DNA from: Dyadobacter sp. CY347
GTDB lineage: Bacteria > Bacteroidota > Bacteroidia > Cytophagales > Spirosomataceae
Assembly (NCBI RefSeq): GCF_021502655.1
Contig: NZ_JAKFFT010000002.1
Span: forward strand, 1,550,001-1,614,000
Length of the DNA stretch: 64,000 nt
Direction: 5' to 3'
Both the position numbers and the translations under genes were made by a program. The notes under the pieces were generated by a model, which was not told the DNA's origin, did no database searches, and worked only from the letters and a program-made list of their open reading frames with translations. This document shows, piece by piece, positions 28,120-38,575 of the stretch. Within the stretch, counting starts at the first letter, position 1. Each line of letters begins with the position of its first letter.

Positions 28120-28492
28120 CTATTAGGTAGTCTATTTGTACACTATTTGTTCGGTCATGAGCAATTCCTACAAATGCCCAAGATCCTGATCGAGGGCAAC
28201 TTTTAGCTATCGCCAACTTTCCAAAAAAAATGGACTTGGCCTTGAATATACCCAGTTAGGCAATTGCTCAGGACTTTTAGTTTGATCAGCCGAGTTAAAT
28301 ATTGAAGTGCAAAACGGGAGTTGATCGGGTTATCGTACGAGTCTACGGAATTTATGCGGCTAATGTTGTTGTTAAATTAATTGAAAGTATCAGCGTCTTC
28401 TTTCAAGTATTGGCTGGAATTCTCCATTACTGTGACATGCCAAATGGGATGTATATTTTGCAATCGCATTCAAAAGATATAGTTTTTATATT

Positions 28493-28514
28493 AAGTACTT
28501 TTGTACAAGTACTT
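28493..28514. promoter_or_regulatory. Palindromic site and -7-like element before the hybrid kinase
   Basis: Two copies of the self-complementary AAGTACTT (28493-28500 and 28507-28514) are separated by TTGTAC. The first overlaps TACTTTTG (28496-28503), a match to the Bacteroidetes -7 consensus TAnnTTTG. The site ends 8 bp before the ATG, so a bound protein would block expression. No matching -33 element was seen. Confidence 0.35.
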
Positions 28515-28522
28515 GGTAAAAT

Positions 28523-31500
28523 ATGAAATTATATCCGCTTCCAGACAACGAGTATGAGCGCCTGAACGCGCTGCGTGGTTATCATATCAAGCAAGCCGAT
28601 CCTAAGAACGAATTTCAGGATTTAGCCAGACTTGCTTCTTTGATCTGCGAAGTGCCTATCTCCTTTGTTTCTTTTATGGATTTTGAGCATCAGTGGGTGC
28701 AGGGCCAGGTGGGAACCGATCTCAATGAAATTCCCAGGGAATTATCCTTTTGCCAGTATTTGCTCATGCAGCAGGAGCTGTTAGAGATTGAAGATACGCT
28801 GCAGGATGAGCGCGTCCGTGACAATGTCTTTGTCAGTCAGGACCCCAATATTCGATTTTATGCAGGGTATCCCCTGATCGATCCCGATGGCTATGCGCTG
28901 GGCTCGCTTTGTGTATTTGACGTTAAACCCCGCAAGTTATCAGGGCTTCAAAGAGAAGCACTCCGCACATTATCCAACCAAGCGATGCGGATTATTATTG
29001 ACCATGCTAACCTTCGGCGACTGAGAAACTATGAAGGCATTGTCACACTGGCAGAAGACCTGATCTGTGTCACTTCAAATGAAGGGATATTGCTTAGTGT
29101 AAATCCCGCCTTTGAGAAACTGTTAGGGTGGCAGCCTGAGCGACTTTTACAGACATCTATTTTTGAACTGGTCCATCCCGAGGACCGAGGCGCTGTTCTC
29201 AGGATGGCGGCCAAGACCTTATCCGGCCAGCAATCGATCAAGCTTTCACTTCGGTGTGTAGACAGCCAAAATCGATATCTTCACCTGCAATGGGTTTGTG
29301 CTTTGGAGCCGCTCACAGGGAATTTGGTCAATATCGGCCGCGACATAAGCCGGGAGAAAGCAAGGGAGAAGAAAATTAAAGAAAGCGAGGAAAAGTTCAG
29401 GTCTTTTTTTGAAAACGGCCAGGGGCTCATGCTGACCCATGACCTGGATGGCAGACTGCTTTCAATTAACGGTTATGGTGCCGCATTACTTGGTTATTCT
29501 GTTGAACAGGCCTTACAATACAATTTATCAGACCTTGTTCCGGAGAGACATCAACTTGCTCTGAGGAAATACCTGATAGACATGGACAGGTTGGGTATCG
29601 TAGGGGGTATCTGTGCTGCCATACATAAAGATGGGTCAGAACGGTTTTTTCAATATAAAAATATTCTGGTCGAAAATGATAACGGCCTGCGTTATATAAT
29701 AGGTAATTCGATTGACATTACTGAGCGTTTTAAACAGCAGAAAACACTCAGCCGAATGCAGGATATTCTTTTGCGCATCAACAAGATGGCAAAAGTAGGG
29801 ACTTGGGAGCTTGACTTTGAGAGTAATACCATAGAGTGGTCCGAACAGACGTGTCAGATACATCAGGTAGTCATGGGCTATAAACCGGACCCTGAAACTG
29901 CACTGGCTTTTTATGGGAACGGTGCTGACGCTGAGAAGATCAAAGCTGCTACGCAGGCGGTATTAAGGAACGGAGGAAATTTTGATCTGGAGGTTCAGAT
30001 CATTACAGCAAAGGGTGAGCCGTTGTGGGTACGGATCGTCGGGATCACTGAATTCAGGAATGGGAAATGTGTCAGGTTTTACGGCACCATTCAGGATATT
30101 AACCAAATAAAACTGACTGAGCATGCGCTGATGGCAGAAAGGTCCCTGCTGACCGCTTTTGTAAGGGACGCCCCTGCTGCTGTTGCGATGTTCGATACAG
30201 ATATGTGCTATATTGCCCACAGTAACCGATGGATAGAGGAGTACCGGCTAAATGGACAGGAGTTGATTGGACGATCTCATTACGAGGTTTTTCCCAATAT
30301 TAGCCGCGAGTGGAAAATATTGCATCAGAGATGCCTGGCAGGCGCCATAATCAGCGTTGAGGAAGAGAAGTGGAGACCTTTTGGCTGGGATAAAGATCAA
30401 TACCTAAAATTTGAGATTCGGCCCTGGAAACTGCTTGATGGTAGTATTGGCGGAATGATGATGTCCACCCAGGATATCACAGAAATGGTCGAAAGCAGGG
30501 AGGAGCTTAAACAAGCTAAATTACAGGCCGATCAGGCCAACGCAGCCAAATCGGAATTTTTAGCTAACATGAGCCATGAGATCCGTACACCGCTTAATGG
30601 TGTAATTGGTTTTACGGACCTGGTTTTGAATTCTGGCTTGACGCCAACCCAGAGGCACTATCTGGAAATTGCAGGTCAATCGGCCCATACACTGCTCAGT
30701 TTATTAGATGATGTTCTGGTCTTTTCAAAAATCGAAGCCGGTAAACTCGATCTTCTAATTGAAAAGACTGACATCTTTGAATTAATTTATCAGGTTGCAG
30801 ACATAATTGCTGCACCAATTCAAAGCAGGAACATAGAAATGCTTGTTGACCTGTCCGCAGGCGTCCCCCAATTTATCTGGGTGGATGCTGTACGCATCAA
30901 ACAGGTGTTGATGAATTTGTTAACAAATGCCGGAAAGTTTACACACCACGGCCAGATCGAGCTCCGAGTAGAACTGCTTGGGCCCTTGAATGCTTCTGAA
31001 AAAATCGCCCGCATAAAATTCTCAGTGATTGATACCGGGATTGGAATCGAGGCAGGCAAGCAGGCCAGAATATTTGAAGCTTTTTTACAGGAAGATAGTT
31101 CTACCACCAAAAAATATGGCGGTACCGGTTTAGGACTTGCGATTTCAAACCAGTTGCTGGATCTAATGGGTAGTCAATTACAACTGGAAAGTATACAGGG
31201 TATAGGCAGCACTTTTTATTTTGAACTGTCGGCAGTTTATGAAAACGGAGCCGGGGTTGAATGGCATAACCCATTATCGGTTGAGAATGTGCTGATCATA
31301 GAAGATAATAGTGATAGCGCAAGGATTTTGGCAAACATGCTTCATACGATGGGGATTCATGCTGAAACGGCATCGCAACCAGATCTGGCACGCACACTAT
31401 TAGAATCAGAAAGGAAATGGGACGTGGTGATAGCTGATTATCATGAGTCTGCTGACTACTTGCCAGGTTTAACAAGTCAGCCCGAAAGTACAACTTCTCA

Positions 31501-32083
31501 ATTGTCAGGCCTGCCTTACATTATGCTTATCAATGGCGCAGAAGATATCAGCAGGCTAGAAAAACTTGATATGTCAAAACCTATTCATACGCTGACAAAA
31601 CCAATTAGGATTAGTGATTTGCTGCTTTGTCTAACCCGGCTTTCTACAAGTGAATCCATTAACCAGCACTTGCCGGTGCAGGATGAAATCCTGGCCACCA
31701 TACCAGCCAGGGGCCTCCGTGTCCTGATTGCTGAAGATAATTCAGTCAATATGCTTTTTGCCAAAATTGCGATCCAGAAAGCTTTTAAGGATGTTCTAAT
31801 CACAGAAGCCGTCAATGGGGTAGAGGCAGTTGATTTATGCAAGAAGGCTCTTCCGGACATTATTTTTATGGACATCCAAATGCCGGAAATGAATGGCTAT
31901 GAAGCAATGCAGGCAGTCAGAAAAATTCCCGAGGCAGATCGTGTTATTATTATTGCATTGACGGCAGGAAATAGTGAAGGTGAACGTGAGCGGTGCCTTC
32001 GGGCTGGTGCCAACGGTTTTCTTACAAAGCCCTTTACTTTGGAGGATATCAAGGGCATTGTGGAGCAGCATGTCAAAGTATAA
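28523..32083 (+). CDS. Hybrid sensor histidine kinase (GAF, four PAS, kinase, two receivers)
   Basis: This is an 1186-residue cytoplasmic signalling protein. In order: GAF (~20-165; [19 protein letters not shown]); PAS-like domains (~170-290, ~290-410 with [13 protein letters not shown], ~415-530 with PAC-like GTIQDI, ~535-650); HisKA with H684 in [17 protein letters not shown]; HATPase ([33 protein letters not shown]); a first receiver (~925-1045; LIIEDN, candidate acceptor D972 in VIADYHES) that looks degenerate; and a second receiver with LIAEDNS and D1117 in [16 protein letters not shown]. No HPt domain is present, so a separate phosphotransfer protein or direct signalling is needed. A short frame ending at its start (28302) is not considered a gene. 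Confidence 0.92.
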   Translation: MKLYPLPDNEYERLNALRGYHIKQADPKNEFQDLARLASLICEVPISFVSFMDFEHQWVQGQVGTDLNEIPRELSFCQYLLMQQELLEIEDTLQDERVRDNVFVSQDPNIRFYAGYPLIDPDGYALGSLCVFDVKPRKLSGLQREALRTLSNQAMRIIIDHANLRRLRNYEGIVTLAEDLICVTSNEGILLSVNPAFEKLLGWQPERLLQTSIFELVHPEDRGAVLRMAAKTLSGQQSIKLSLRCVDSQNRYLHLQWVCALEPLTGNLVNIGRDISREKAREKKIKESEEKFRSFFENGQGLMLTHDLDGRLLSINGYGAALLGYSVEQALQYNLSDLVPERHQLALRKYLIDMDRLGIVGGICAAIHKDGSERFFQYKNILVENDNGLRYIIGNSIDITERFKQQKTLSRMQDILLRINKMAKVGTWELDFESNTIEWSEQTCQIHQVVMGYKPDPETALAFYGNGADAEKIKAATQAVLRNGGNFDLEVQIITAKGEPLWVRIVGITEFRNGKCVRFYGTIQDINQIKLTEHALMAERSLLTAFVRDAPAAVAMFDTDMCYIAHSNRWIEEYRLNGQELIGRSHYEVFPNISREWKILHQRCLAGAIISVEEEKWRPFGWDKDQYLKFEIRPWKLLDGSIGGMMMSTQDITEMVESREELKQAKLQADQANAAKSEFLANMSHEIRTPLNGVIGFTDLVLNSGLTPTQRHYLEIAGQSAHTLLSLLDDVLVFSKIEAGKLDLLIEKTDIFELIYQVADIIAAPIQSRNIEMLVDLSAGVPQFIWVDAVRIKQVLMNLLTNAGKFTHHGQIELRVELLGPLNASEKIARIKFSVIDTGIGIEAGKQARIFEAFLQEDSSTTKKYGGTGLGLAISNQLLDLMGSQLQLESIQGIGSTFYFELSAVYENGAGVEWHNPLSVENVLIIEDNSDSARILANMLHTMGIHAETASQPDLARTLLESERKWDVVIADYHESADYLPGLTSQPESTTSQLSGLPYIMLINGAEDISRLEKLDMSKPIHTLTKPIRISDLLLCLTRLSTSESINQHLPVQDEILATIPARGLRVLIAEDNSVNMLFAKIAIQKAFKDVLITEAVNGVEAVDLCKKALPDIIFMDIQMPEMNGYEAMQAVRKIPEADRVIIIALTAGNSEGERERCLRAGANGFLTKPFTLEDIKGIVEQHVKV

Positions 32084-32684
32084 AAGAAATTTTGTTCTTA
32101 GTTATTTCCCAATAGCTTCTATAAAAGTCCCTCTTGACAGGTTCGTTGGCAAAGAGTCTTCATATAGCAGTTTAATCGCTTTTGATCTGCATCTGGTAAA
32201 GAAGATGGTAAACTCCAGATCAGTGAGCCGGTTTGCTCTATATGCTGAGGTAGCTCGCAGCGACCGGGCTCGAAAACTCTTTCCCGTCTACAAAAACCCA
32301 GTCGCGTATACGTACTTCAGTTGTGCAGTTCGTAGGAAGATGCGTTTAGGATATTTAGGTGGAAGTTGCAAAGCTAACATCAAAATCTGGCAGTGAGGGA
32401 CTACTAAGTTGTCCAACAAAGTTTATTATCGTTAATTATGTAAGCAATTTCAGAGAGGAGAAAATACGGTGGTATTCCTGAAATTCCTCCAAGAGGCGAG
32501 GTTTATGCGATTTGCTTGAAATAGAAGCTGAATAAGGCTTTTTAGTACAGCAAACAGAAATGGCCCCACCTTTAAATGTAACTTGCGAAGACGTATGCTA
32601 CCCGTATTTATTGTCAACTGTTTAAAGGATTGTCATAATAAAGGCGGGTTCGGGAAATGAGCAAAGCCACTTCCTCTAGTGTCT
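32084..32684. other. Non-coding stretch between signalling genes
   Basis: In these 600 bp between convergent genes I find no protein-like frame, RNA gene or clear terminator. Confidence 0.5.
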
Positions 32685-33107
32685 TCAGAAATTATTCGGG
32701 GCCGCACACCTTTTCCAATAGTCAATCATCAATTTAATTATTGCCTTAATTTCATCGTATTCGCCTGGCTTAACGAAAAAGCCTTGTGCAGATGTGCTAT
32801 ATGCGTCAATAACGACCTGCTGGTTGATCGCTGTGGTAAAGTAAACGTAGGGAATGCACTTAAGGCTGAGCTCTGCATCAGTTTGTACCTTTCTTCTGAG
32901 CTCCAAACCATTTAACTGTGGCAGATTAATATCTGAAATAATAATGAAAGGCAGCTTTTTGCTGGTATAAAGAAAATCCAATGCCGATTGACCATCTGAG
33001 AAATACATCCTTTGATTAGAATACCCTAATTCGCCAAAAACTTCTTCCAATACGAACTGGTCGTCTGCATCATCTTCTATAATGATAATTGGGCCATTTT
33101 TATCCAT
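32685..33107 (-). CDS. Single-domain response regulator
   Basis: This is a 140-residue receiver domain without an output domain. The acidic pocket is EDDADD (11-16), the phosphoacceptor D59 in IIISDINLPQLNG, the Thr of the switch in YVYFTTA, and the Lys in GFFVKPG. This CheY/Rcp1-like type often accepts phosphate from GAF/PAS or phytochrome-like kinases. It is divergent from the CheB/CheR kinase at 33333 (225 bp apart). A close paralogue is the broken copy at 40379-40675. Confidence 0.93.
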   Translation of the reverse strand: MDKNGPIIIIEDDADDQFVLEEVFGELGYSNQRMYFSDGQSALDFLYTSKKLPFIIISDINLPQLNGLELRRKVQTDAELSLKCIPYVYFTTAINQQVVIDAYSTSAQGFFVKPGEYDEIKAIIKLMIDYWKRCAAPNNF

Positions 33108-33332
33108 CCGATAATTAGTTTAGTGTAAGCTCAATATTTACTTACATAGCTTGTCATTTCAAGTCAGTTACACATAAGATTACATTCCAACAAGTTGGTA
33201 AGTAGTCAACGCCTGGTTGCATATTGCGAAAAACATTGTGCCACCTACAATAACTTTCTGTACCTTATAAGAATAATTATTTGATGATGTGGCATTTACG
33301 CTCAACATCCTGCACCTAACCTAAACTTCTTA

Positions 33333-36300
33333 ATGAATTCAATTGAACCAAATCACATTGTTGCCATCGGTGCATCGGCCGGGGGCCTTGATGAGCTGAT
33401 TTCTTTTTTTGAAAACACACCTCTGGATGGTATTGCCTACGTTGTGGTCCAGCATTTATCCGCTGATTATGAAAGCAGGTTGGCAGAAGTCTTATCCAGG
33501 TACAGCAAGCTGACCATGGTACAGGCGGTAGAAGGGACGGGCATTGCGTCCAATTATGTATATGTAATCCCGGGAGATAAGTTTATGACCGTAAAAAGGG
33601 GGCATTTACATTTAAGCGATAAAACCGACGTGCGCGGTCCGCACATGACCATCAATACATTCTTATCTTCCCTCGCTGCCGACTACGGCCCAAAGGCGAT
33701 TGGCGTCATCCTGTCCGGCCTGGGCTCTGATGGTAGTGATGGTGTAAAAGCAATTAAGAAGGCAGGCGGGATGGTGATTGCCAGAAACCCACAAACCACT
33801 GAATTCAACAGTATGCCTTCCAATGCAATCGCCACTGGAATGGTCGATTTCATCGTGGAGCCCGAGGCAATGCCCGGCACTATTGAAGAATATGTCAAGC
33901 GGGAAATTGAACTGCTAGCGGCCGGTATCTCTGATGGAGAAAATATGGCTGGTTTGATCGAGATCATAAGCCAGCAGCTTCCACTGGATTTTTCAGACTA
34001 CAAGCAGTCGACTATTTTGCGCCGGATCAAAAGAAGGGCGGCTTATAACAACTTTGAACGCCTGGAAGCTTACCTGGAATTTGCCAAAGGTTCCCCTGAT
34101 GAAATTGAAGCGCTTGCCAAAGATTTTCTTATTAGCGTGACTGCTTTTTTCAGGGATACCGAAGCATTTAGTGCGCTGGAAAAACGGGTACTGCCTTCTA
34201 TCATTAAAAGCCTTTCTACTGGCCAGGAAATCCGGATATGGGTTACTGGTTGTGCGACGGGCGAAGAAGCTTACTCGATGGCTATCCTGGTGCGAGAGCT
34301 TTTGGGGGAAAAGATCCAGGAACAGCAGGTGAAAATCTTTGCTACCGATATTGATACTGCTGCCCTGGACCATGCCGGTAAAGGCATTTACGCTGCTGCC
34401 ATAGTGTCCAAAATGCCGCAATCCTACCTGGAAAAATACTTTATACAGGAGGGGGAGGATTATAAGGTAACGGTTGCCTTGCGTAAAATGGTTATCTTTT
34501 CCAGACATGACCTGGTGAAAAATCCGCCCTACTGCAACATGCATCTGATCAGCTGCCGCAACCTGCTGATTTACATGACCCCGATCTTACAACAAAAAAT
34601 CTATCACATGCTCCTCTTTGGGCTAAAACCCGAGGGATACCTGTTTCTAGGATCCAGTGAGAACCCCTCGCCGATATTAAAGAGCATGAAAGTCATTGAT
34701 AAAAATGCAAAGATCTACCAGAAACTGGATGCTACCCCATCCGTAAACTTTGAAACGTTTACCCTGCCGGAATATACCTACCACAAACCGGCCAGCTTAG
34801 GGGTTGCTCAACCAGAAACCAATAAAGCGCCCGACCGCACCTTGGATGGGGCAATCCATGAAACCATCCTTAATGAAGAGCAGCGCCTGCTTGTCTGTAT
34901 TGATGAAAACAACAGGGTGCTTAAATCCTACGGCCCAACCGGAAGGTTCCTTACCCAAAAGATTTTAACGTCAGATCTGACCGAACTTCTACCAGGCCCT
35001 CTTAATATTGCTTTCAAGACCGCCTGCAAAAAAGTCAGTGAAACCCATAAAAAAGCAGTGGTCACAGGCGTGCAGATCCAGCAGGGAGAACAGATAATCA
35101 AAGTAAACCTGTCGGTTAGCCCGATGGTCCTTAAAGGCCGGCCTAATGGGTTCTTAGTTGTACAGTTTAGCGAAGATCAAGGTTCCGGCCAGCCAGCAGA
35201 TGCAATGCAGTTTGACGAGAAGCTCTATCTAGACGATTATACCAAGTTTTTGGAGCAGGAAAACAAAGACCAGAAAGAGCAACTGGCTGCTGCCACCGAA
35301 AAACTGTTTGCACTCAACGAGAATATGCAGTCCTTTAATGAGGAGCTGCTATCGGCCAATGAGGAGATGCAGAGCAGCAATGAGGAAATGCAGTCCGTCA
35401 ATGAAGAGCTGCACACGATCAATGCGGATTACCAGTTAAAGAACCGGGAGCTGTTAGAGCTTAACGATGATCTGAACAATTATTTCAAAAGCAATATTAA
35501 TGGCCAGCTCTTTGTCAGCTCGGATCTTCGCCTGATGCGATTTTCGCCAGGTACGGTGCGGCATATTAACTTGCTCGAAAGCGACATTGGACGGCCCATT
35601 AGTAATATCTCGACCAATTTCAGGTTTGAAACCCTTTCTGATGACATAACGGATGTCCTGGAGAAGGGTTATCCTATAATCCGGGAAGTGCAATCCAATG
35701 ATGGAAAATGGTACCAGGTCATGACCATGGCCTATATCCAGCAGCTTGGCAATAAAAGGACGGGTGCCATCATTACTTTCAATGACATCAGCAGCCTCAA
35801 AGAAATACAACACCAGCTGGATAAAAAGAATGAAATCCTGACGCGCATCAACGACGACCTGGACAATTTTGTACATACGGCATCTCATGACTTCCTAGGA
35901 CCGCTCAGTAACATAGGTGTAAGTATAGGGCTATTGACAGAAATGCGTGCAGACGACCAAGAGCTAAGGCCCATTTTAAACATCATTGGCAATTCAGTAA
36001 ATAAGTTTGGGGCCCTGATCAAGGACATTGGCACAGTAGCCAAACTTGAAGACCAGGCCCTTTTGACTGAGATGGTTGATATGAATGAAATTTTGGAAAG
36101 CATGCAGTGGAGCCTGGGCGATAAGATCAAGCAGACCAGCGCGGTTATCACAACCGATTTGAAAGTGGGACAAATCCTTTTTTCTAAAAAGAACCTGAGA
36201 AGCATTTTGTTCAACCTGGTTTCAAACGCGATCAAATACCGATCAGAGGATACGCCTGTTGTCAGCATCCAAACTTCTAGTGTAGGTGAATTCACTGCCC

Positions 36301-36518
36301 TGACAGTCCAAGATAACGGGACTGGGATGGCCGAAGGCGACATTGATAAAATCTTTCAAAAGTACCACAGGCTCCAAACGGACCATGAGGGGCAGGGCAT
36401 CGGACTTTACCTGGCAAAGAAAATAATTGATGCTGCCGGTGGCAGTATCCGGGTGGAAAGCACGCCGGGTACGGGAAGCAAATTTGTGATCTATTTCCCG
36501 GTAGCCGGGCTGCAATAA
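33333..36518 (+). CDS. CheB-CheR-PAS-histidine kinase fusion
   Basis: This 1061-residue protein fuses an unregulated CheB methylesterase (~8-190; S15 in IGASAGGLDE, VVVQHLSADY, LSGLGSDGSDG) to CheR (~205-470; SVTAFFRDTEAF, WVTGCATGEEAYSMAIL for SAM binding, SCRNLLIYM). A PAS-like region, a Glu/Asn-rich coiled coil (~640-700; ANEEMQSSNEEMQSVNEE), another PAS (~705-830) and a HisKA/HATPase module (H852 in TASHDFLGPL; NLVSNAIKYRS; GQGIGLYLAKK) follow. CheB lacks its usual receiver domain. No chemoreceptor, CheA or CheW is in the window, so its substrate is unclear. Such fusions are common in Bacteroidetes as non-chemotaxis sensors. Confidence 0.92.
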   Translation: MNSIEPNHIVAIGASAGGLDELISFFENTPLDGIAYVVVQHLSADYESRLAEVLSRYSKLTMVQAVEGTGIASNYVYVIPGDKFMTVKRGHLHLSDKTDVRGPHMTINTFLSSLAADYGPKAIGVILSGLGSDGSDGVKAIKKAGGMVIARNPQTTEFNSMPSNAIATGMVDFIVEPEAMPGTIEEYVKREIELLAAGISDGENMAGLIEIISQQLPLDFSDYKQSTILRRIKRRAAYNNFERLEAYLEFAKGSPDEIEALAKDFLISVTAFFRDTEAFSALEKRVLPSIIKSLSTGQEIRIWVTGCATGEEAYSMAILVRELLGEKIQEQQVKIFATDIDTAALDHAGKGIYAAAIVSKMPQSYLEKYFIQEGEDYKVTVALRKMVIFSRHDLVKNPPYCNMHLISCRNLLIYMTPILQQKIYHMLLFGLKPEGYLFLGSSENPSPILKSMKVIDKNAKIYQKLDATPSVNFETFTLPEYTYHKPASLGVAQPETNKAPDRTLDGAIHETILNEEQRLLVCIDENNRVLKSYGPTGRFLTQKILTSDLTELLPGPLNIAFKTACKKVSETHKKAVVTGVQIQQGEQIIKVNLSVSPMVLKGRPNGFLVVQFSEDQGSGQPADAMQFDEKLYLDDYTKFLEQENKDQKEQLAAATEKLFALNENMQSFNEELLSANEEMQSSNEEMQSVNEELHTINADYQLKNRELLELNDDLNNYFKSNINGQLFVSSDLRLMRFSPGTVRHINLLESDIGRPISNISTNFRFETLSDDITDVLEKGYPIIREVQSNDGKWYQVMTMAYIQQLGNKRTGAIITFNDISSLKEIQHQLDKKNEILTRINDDLDNFVHTASHDFLGPLSNIGVSIGLLTEMRADDQELRPILNIIGNSVNKFGALIKDIGTVAKLEDQALLTEMVDMNEILESMQWSLGDKIKQTSAVITTDLKVGQILFSKKNLRSILFNLVSNAIKYRSEDTPVVSIQTSSVGEFTALTVQDNGTGMAEGDIDKIFQKYHRLQTDHEGQGIGLYLAKKIIDAAGGSIRVESTPGTGSKFVIYFPVAGLQ

Positions 36519-36578
36519 TAGATAGCCAATTAGTGCTACGGTTTACCAGGATCATTTACGCTTTATAACCAAATCACT

Positions 36579-37598
36579 ATGGCAAAAAATAAACCGGCCC
36601 CGTCAGGAAAAGTTGTAGTCATCGGCACGTCTGCCGGCGGCCTTAATGCATTGAAAACATTAATAAACCAATTGCAAGAAGATTTTCCAGCGCCGATATT
36701 GGTTGTCCAGCATATTTCAGCTGACGCGACGGGGGACGTGCTTTTGAACGAGCTTAGTAAGCAGAATAACTTGAAATGTCAGCACGCTGTAAATGGCGAA
36801 AGCCTAAGTAACGGACATTTGTACCTGGCACCTTCTGATCACCATTTGATGATCGGTGATGACGAAAAGATCTTGGTTACAAAGGGCGCGCAGGAAAACC
36901 GCTCCCGGCCAGCGATTGATCCATTATTTCGGTCGGCTGCTGTTGTTTTTGGCAGCAGCGTGATTGGGATCTTGTTAACGGGCTATCTGGATGATGGCAC
37001 AGCGGGGATGATCGCTATCAAGCGCTGCGGCGGGATATGCATCGTTCAAGATCCGGCAGATGCAGAATACCCAGATATGCCTGCCAATGCTTTAAAGCAG
37101 GCAGAAGTTGATTTTTGTTTGCCCCTCTTGGAAATGGGAGATTTGCTGTATCAGCTCCTGGCAGCAAAACTGGAAAAAAGCCGGCCAGTCCCCAAAGACA
37201 TTTTGACCGAAGCAAAAATTGCCAAACGCGTACTTAGCGATTTGCCAGCCGTCAATTCACTAGGCGACCAGGTGCCTTTCAATTGCCCGGGCTGTGGTGG
37301 CGTGCTATGGAAAGTGGACAAAGGCCCCTTGACACGCTACCGCTGTCACACAGGTCATGCCTATACTGCGCAAGCCTTGATCGCCGAGCAGACCTTAAAG
37401 ATCGAAGAGACGATGTGGACAGCCCTTCGGATGTTTGAAGAAAGAAGAAACCTTTTGACCACCTTTGCAAAAGAGCAAACCGGGGCAATTAAGATATCAG
37501 CGCTCGAAAGGGCAGAACTGTCTCAGGTACACATTGACCGAATTAAAGCAATCCTGCTTGCTGATGACAAGGGAACTGCTCAGGATACACCCACTTAA
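36579..37598 (+). CDS. Stand-alone CheB methylesterase with cysteine-rich C-terminal segment
   Basis: The 339-residue protein has a CheB catalytic domain (~10-195): S18 in VIGTSAGGLNAL, the His in VVQHISADA, and the Asp in LLTGYLDDGTAGM. There is no receiver domain. After a linker, CPGCGGVLWKV...YRCHTGHAYTAQAL has a Cys-x2-Cys ... Cys-x2-(Gly)-His arrangement that could bind zinc, followed by helices. Similar CheB proteins with this tail are common near CheB/CheR fusions. It begins 60 bp after the fusion gene and is followed by a response regulator at 37644, forming a probable three-gene operon. Confidence 0.9.
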   Translation: MAKNKPAPSGKVVVIGTSAGGLNALKTLINQLQEDFPAPILVVQHISADATGDVLLNELSKQNNLKCQHAVNGESLSNGHLYLAPSDHHLMIGDDEKILVTKGAQENRSRPAIDPLFRSAAVVFGSSVIGILLTGYLDDGTAGMIAIKRCGGICIVQDPADAEYPDMPANALKQAEVDFCLPLLEMGDLLYQLLAAKLEKSRPVPKDILTEAKIAKRVLSDLPAVNSLGDQVPFNCPGCGGVLWKVDKGPLTRYRCHTGHAYTAQALIAEQTLKIEETMWTALRMFEERRNLLTTFAKEQTGAIKISALERAELSQVHIDRIKAILLADDKGTAQDTPT

Positions 37599-37643
37599 TG
37601 CACGTTTTTCAGTACTTACTAAGGATCAGAACAATAAACAGTT

Positions 37644-38078
37644 ATGAATAAAAAAGGACCTATTGTAATTATAGAAGATGACATGGACGACCAGGATATC
37701 CTGTCTGAAATATTCAAAGAACTGAATTATGAGAATGAGCTGGTTTTCTTTGGAGACGGTGTTCAAGCTTTGGAATACTTAACACACATCGATATTGAAC
37801 CTTTTCTTGTCCTCTCTGACATAAACATGCCGAAATTAAATGGGATGGAACTATATGAAAAAATTCATAACAACGAAGATCTGAGATTAAAATCAATCCC
37901 ATACCTTTTTTTTTCGACAAGTGCCGAACAAAAGCATGTGATCGATGCGTATTCAAGGTCTATTCAAGGATTCTTTATTAAGCCAAGTAATTACGATAAA
38001 TTGAAAAAAATGATCGTAAAGATTGTCGAGTACTGGCAAGAATGTGAATCACCAAAATATATAAAGAATGCTCAGTAG
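37644..38078 (+). CDS. Single-domain response regulator
   Basis: This 144-residue receiver-only protein has EDDMDD (11-16), phosphoacceptor D59 in LVLSDINMPKLNG, a Ser/Thr switch in LFFSTSA and the Lys in GFFIKPS. It lies 45 bp after the CheB gene and is probably cotranscribed with it, which makes the fused kinase at 33333 a natural partner. It is about half identical to the regulator at 32685 by eye. Confidence 0.93.
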   Translation: MNKKGPIVIIEDDMDDQDILSEIFKELNYENELVFFGDGVQALEYLTHIDIEPFLVLSDINMPKLNGMELYEKIHNNEDLRLKSIPYLFFSTSAEQKHVIDAYSRSIQGFFIKPSNYDKLKKMIVKIVEYWQECESPKYIKNAQ

Positions 38079-38171
38079 CAGTTTTTAAATTGTGTTACTT
38101 TTTAGGAAGGGCAGTAGGAGCTTAATCAGCTATCATTGTTTTTCAACCAAGCTGAGATTTTGGCAAGGAAT

Positions 38172-38282
38172 TCATTCTCGGGATTGCATGACAAGATCCC
38201 GCAGGAGTGTGAGGTCCGCATAACTCGGCTTATTTATTAGGTAAGTGTCGCAACGATACTGCTTCGCTTTTTTCAAGAAACA
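38172..38282 (-). pseudogene. C-terminal fragment of a response regulator
   Basis: The minus-strand frame reads KKAKQYRCDTYLINKPSYADLTLLRDLV, matching the last helix/strand of receiver domains (CDTYL.KPS). Upstream sequence in the same frame (to 38360) is not receiver-like and there is no acceptor Asp. Downstream the sense continues in another frame (CNPENEFLAKISAWL), so a frameshift is also present. Confidence 0.45.
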
Positions 38283-38575
38283 ACTTCTCCTAACTGTTTT
38301 GATGATCTTCATTGTCATTCCCAGGTAATATTTGGCCATAGGATGCTGCTCATAAAGCATTAAACAACCATAAAGCTAGATCTGGGCCTTACCGTATTCG
38401 CGTATTAAATAGTAGTCTATTTCAAAGTGTAGGGGCGAATTGCCTAAGTAGGGCTGGAACAGATTTATTATAAGTTACAATACCAAGAGACTTTTGCTTA
38501 AAGATCATGAACAAAGTCAATCTGTGTTATTACCTGAACTAACTTCGCTCGTCGACAAATATTTGATTTGCTAAT

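Noticed and set aside
28302..28526. 74-codon frame ending at the hybrid kinase start
   Set aside because: Starts in AT-rich spacer, covers the palindromic promoter region, and has no recognisable domain.
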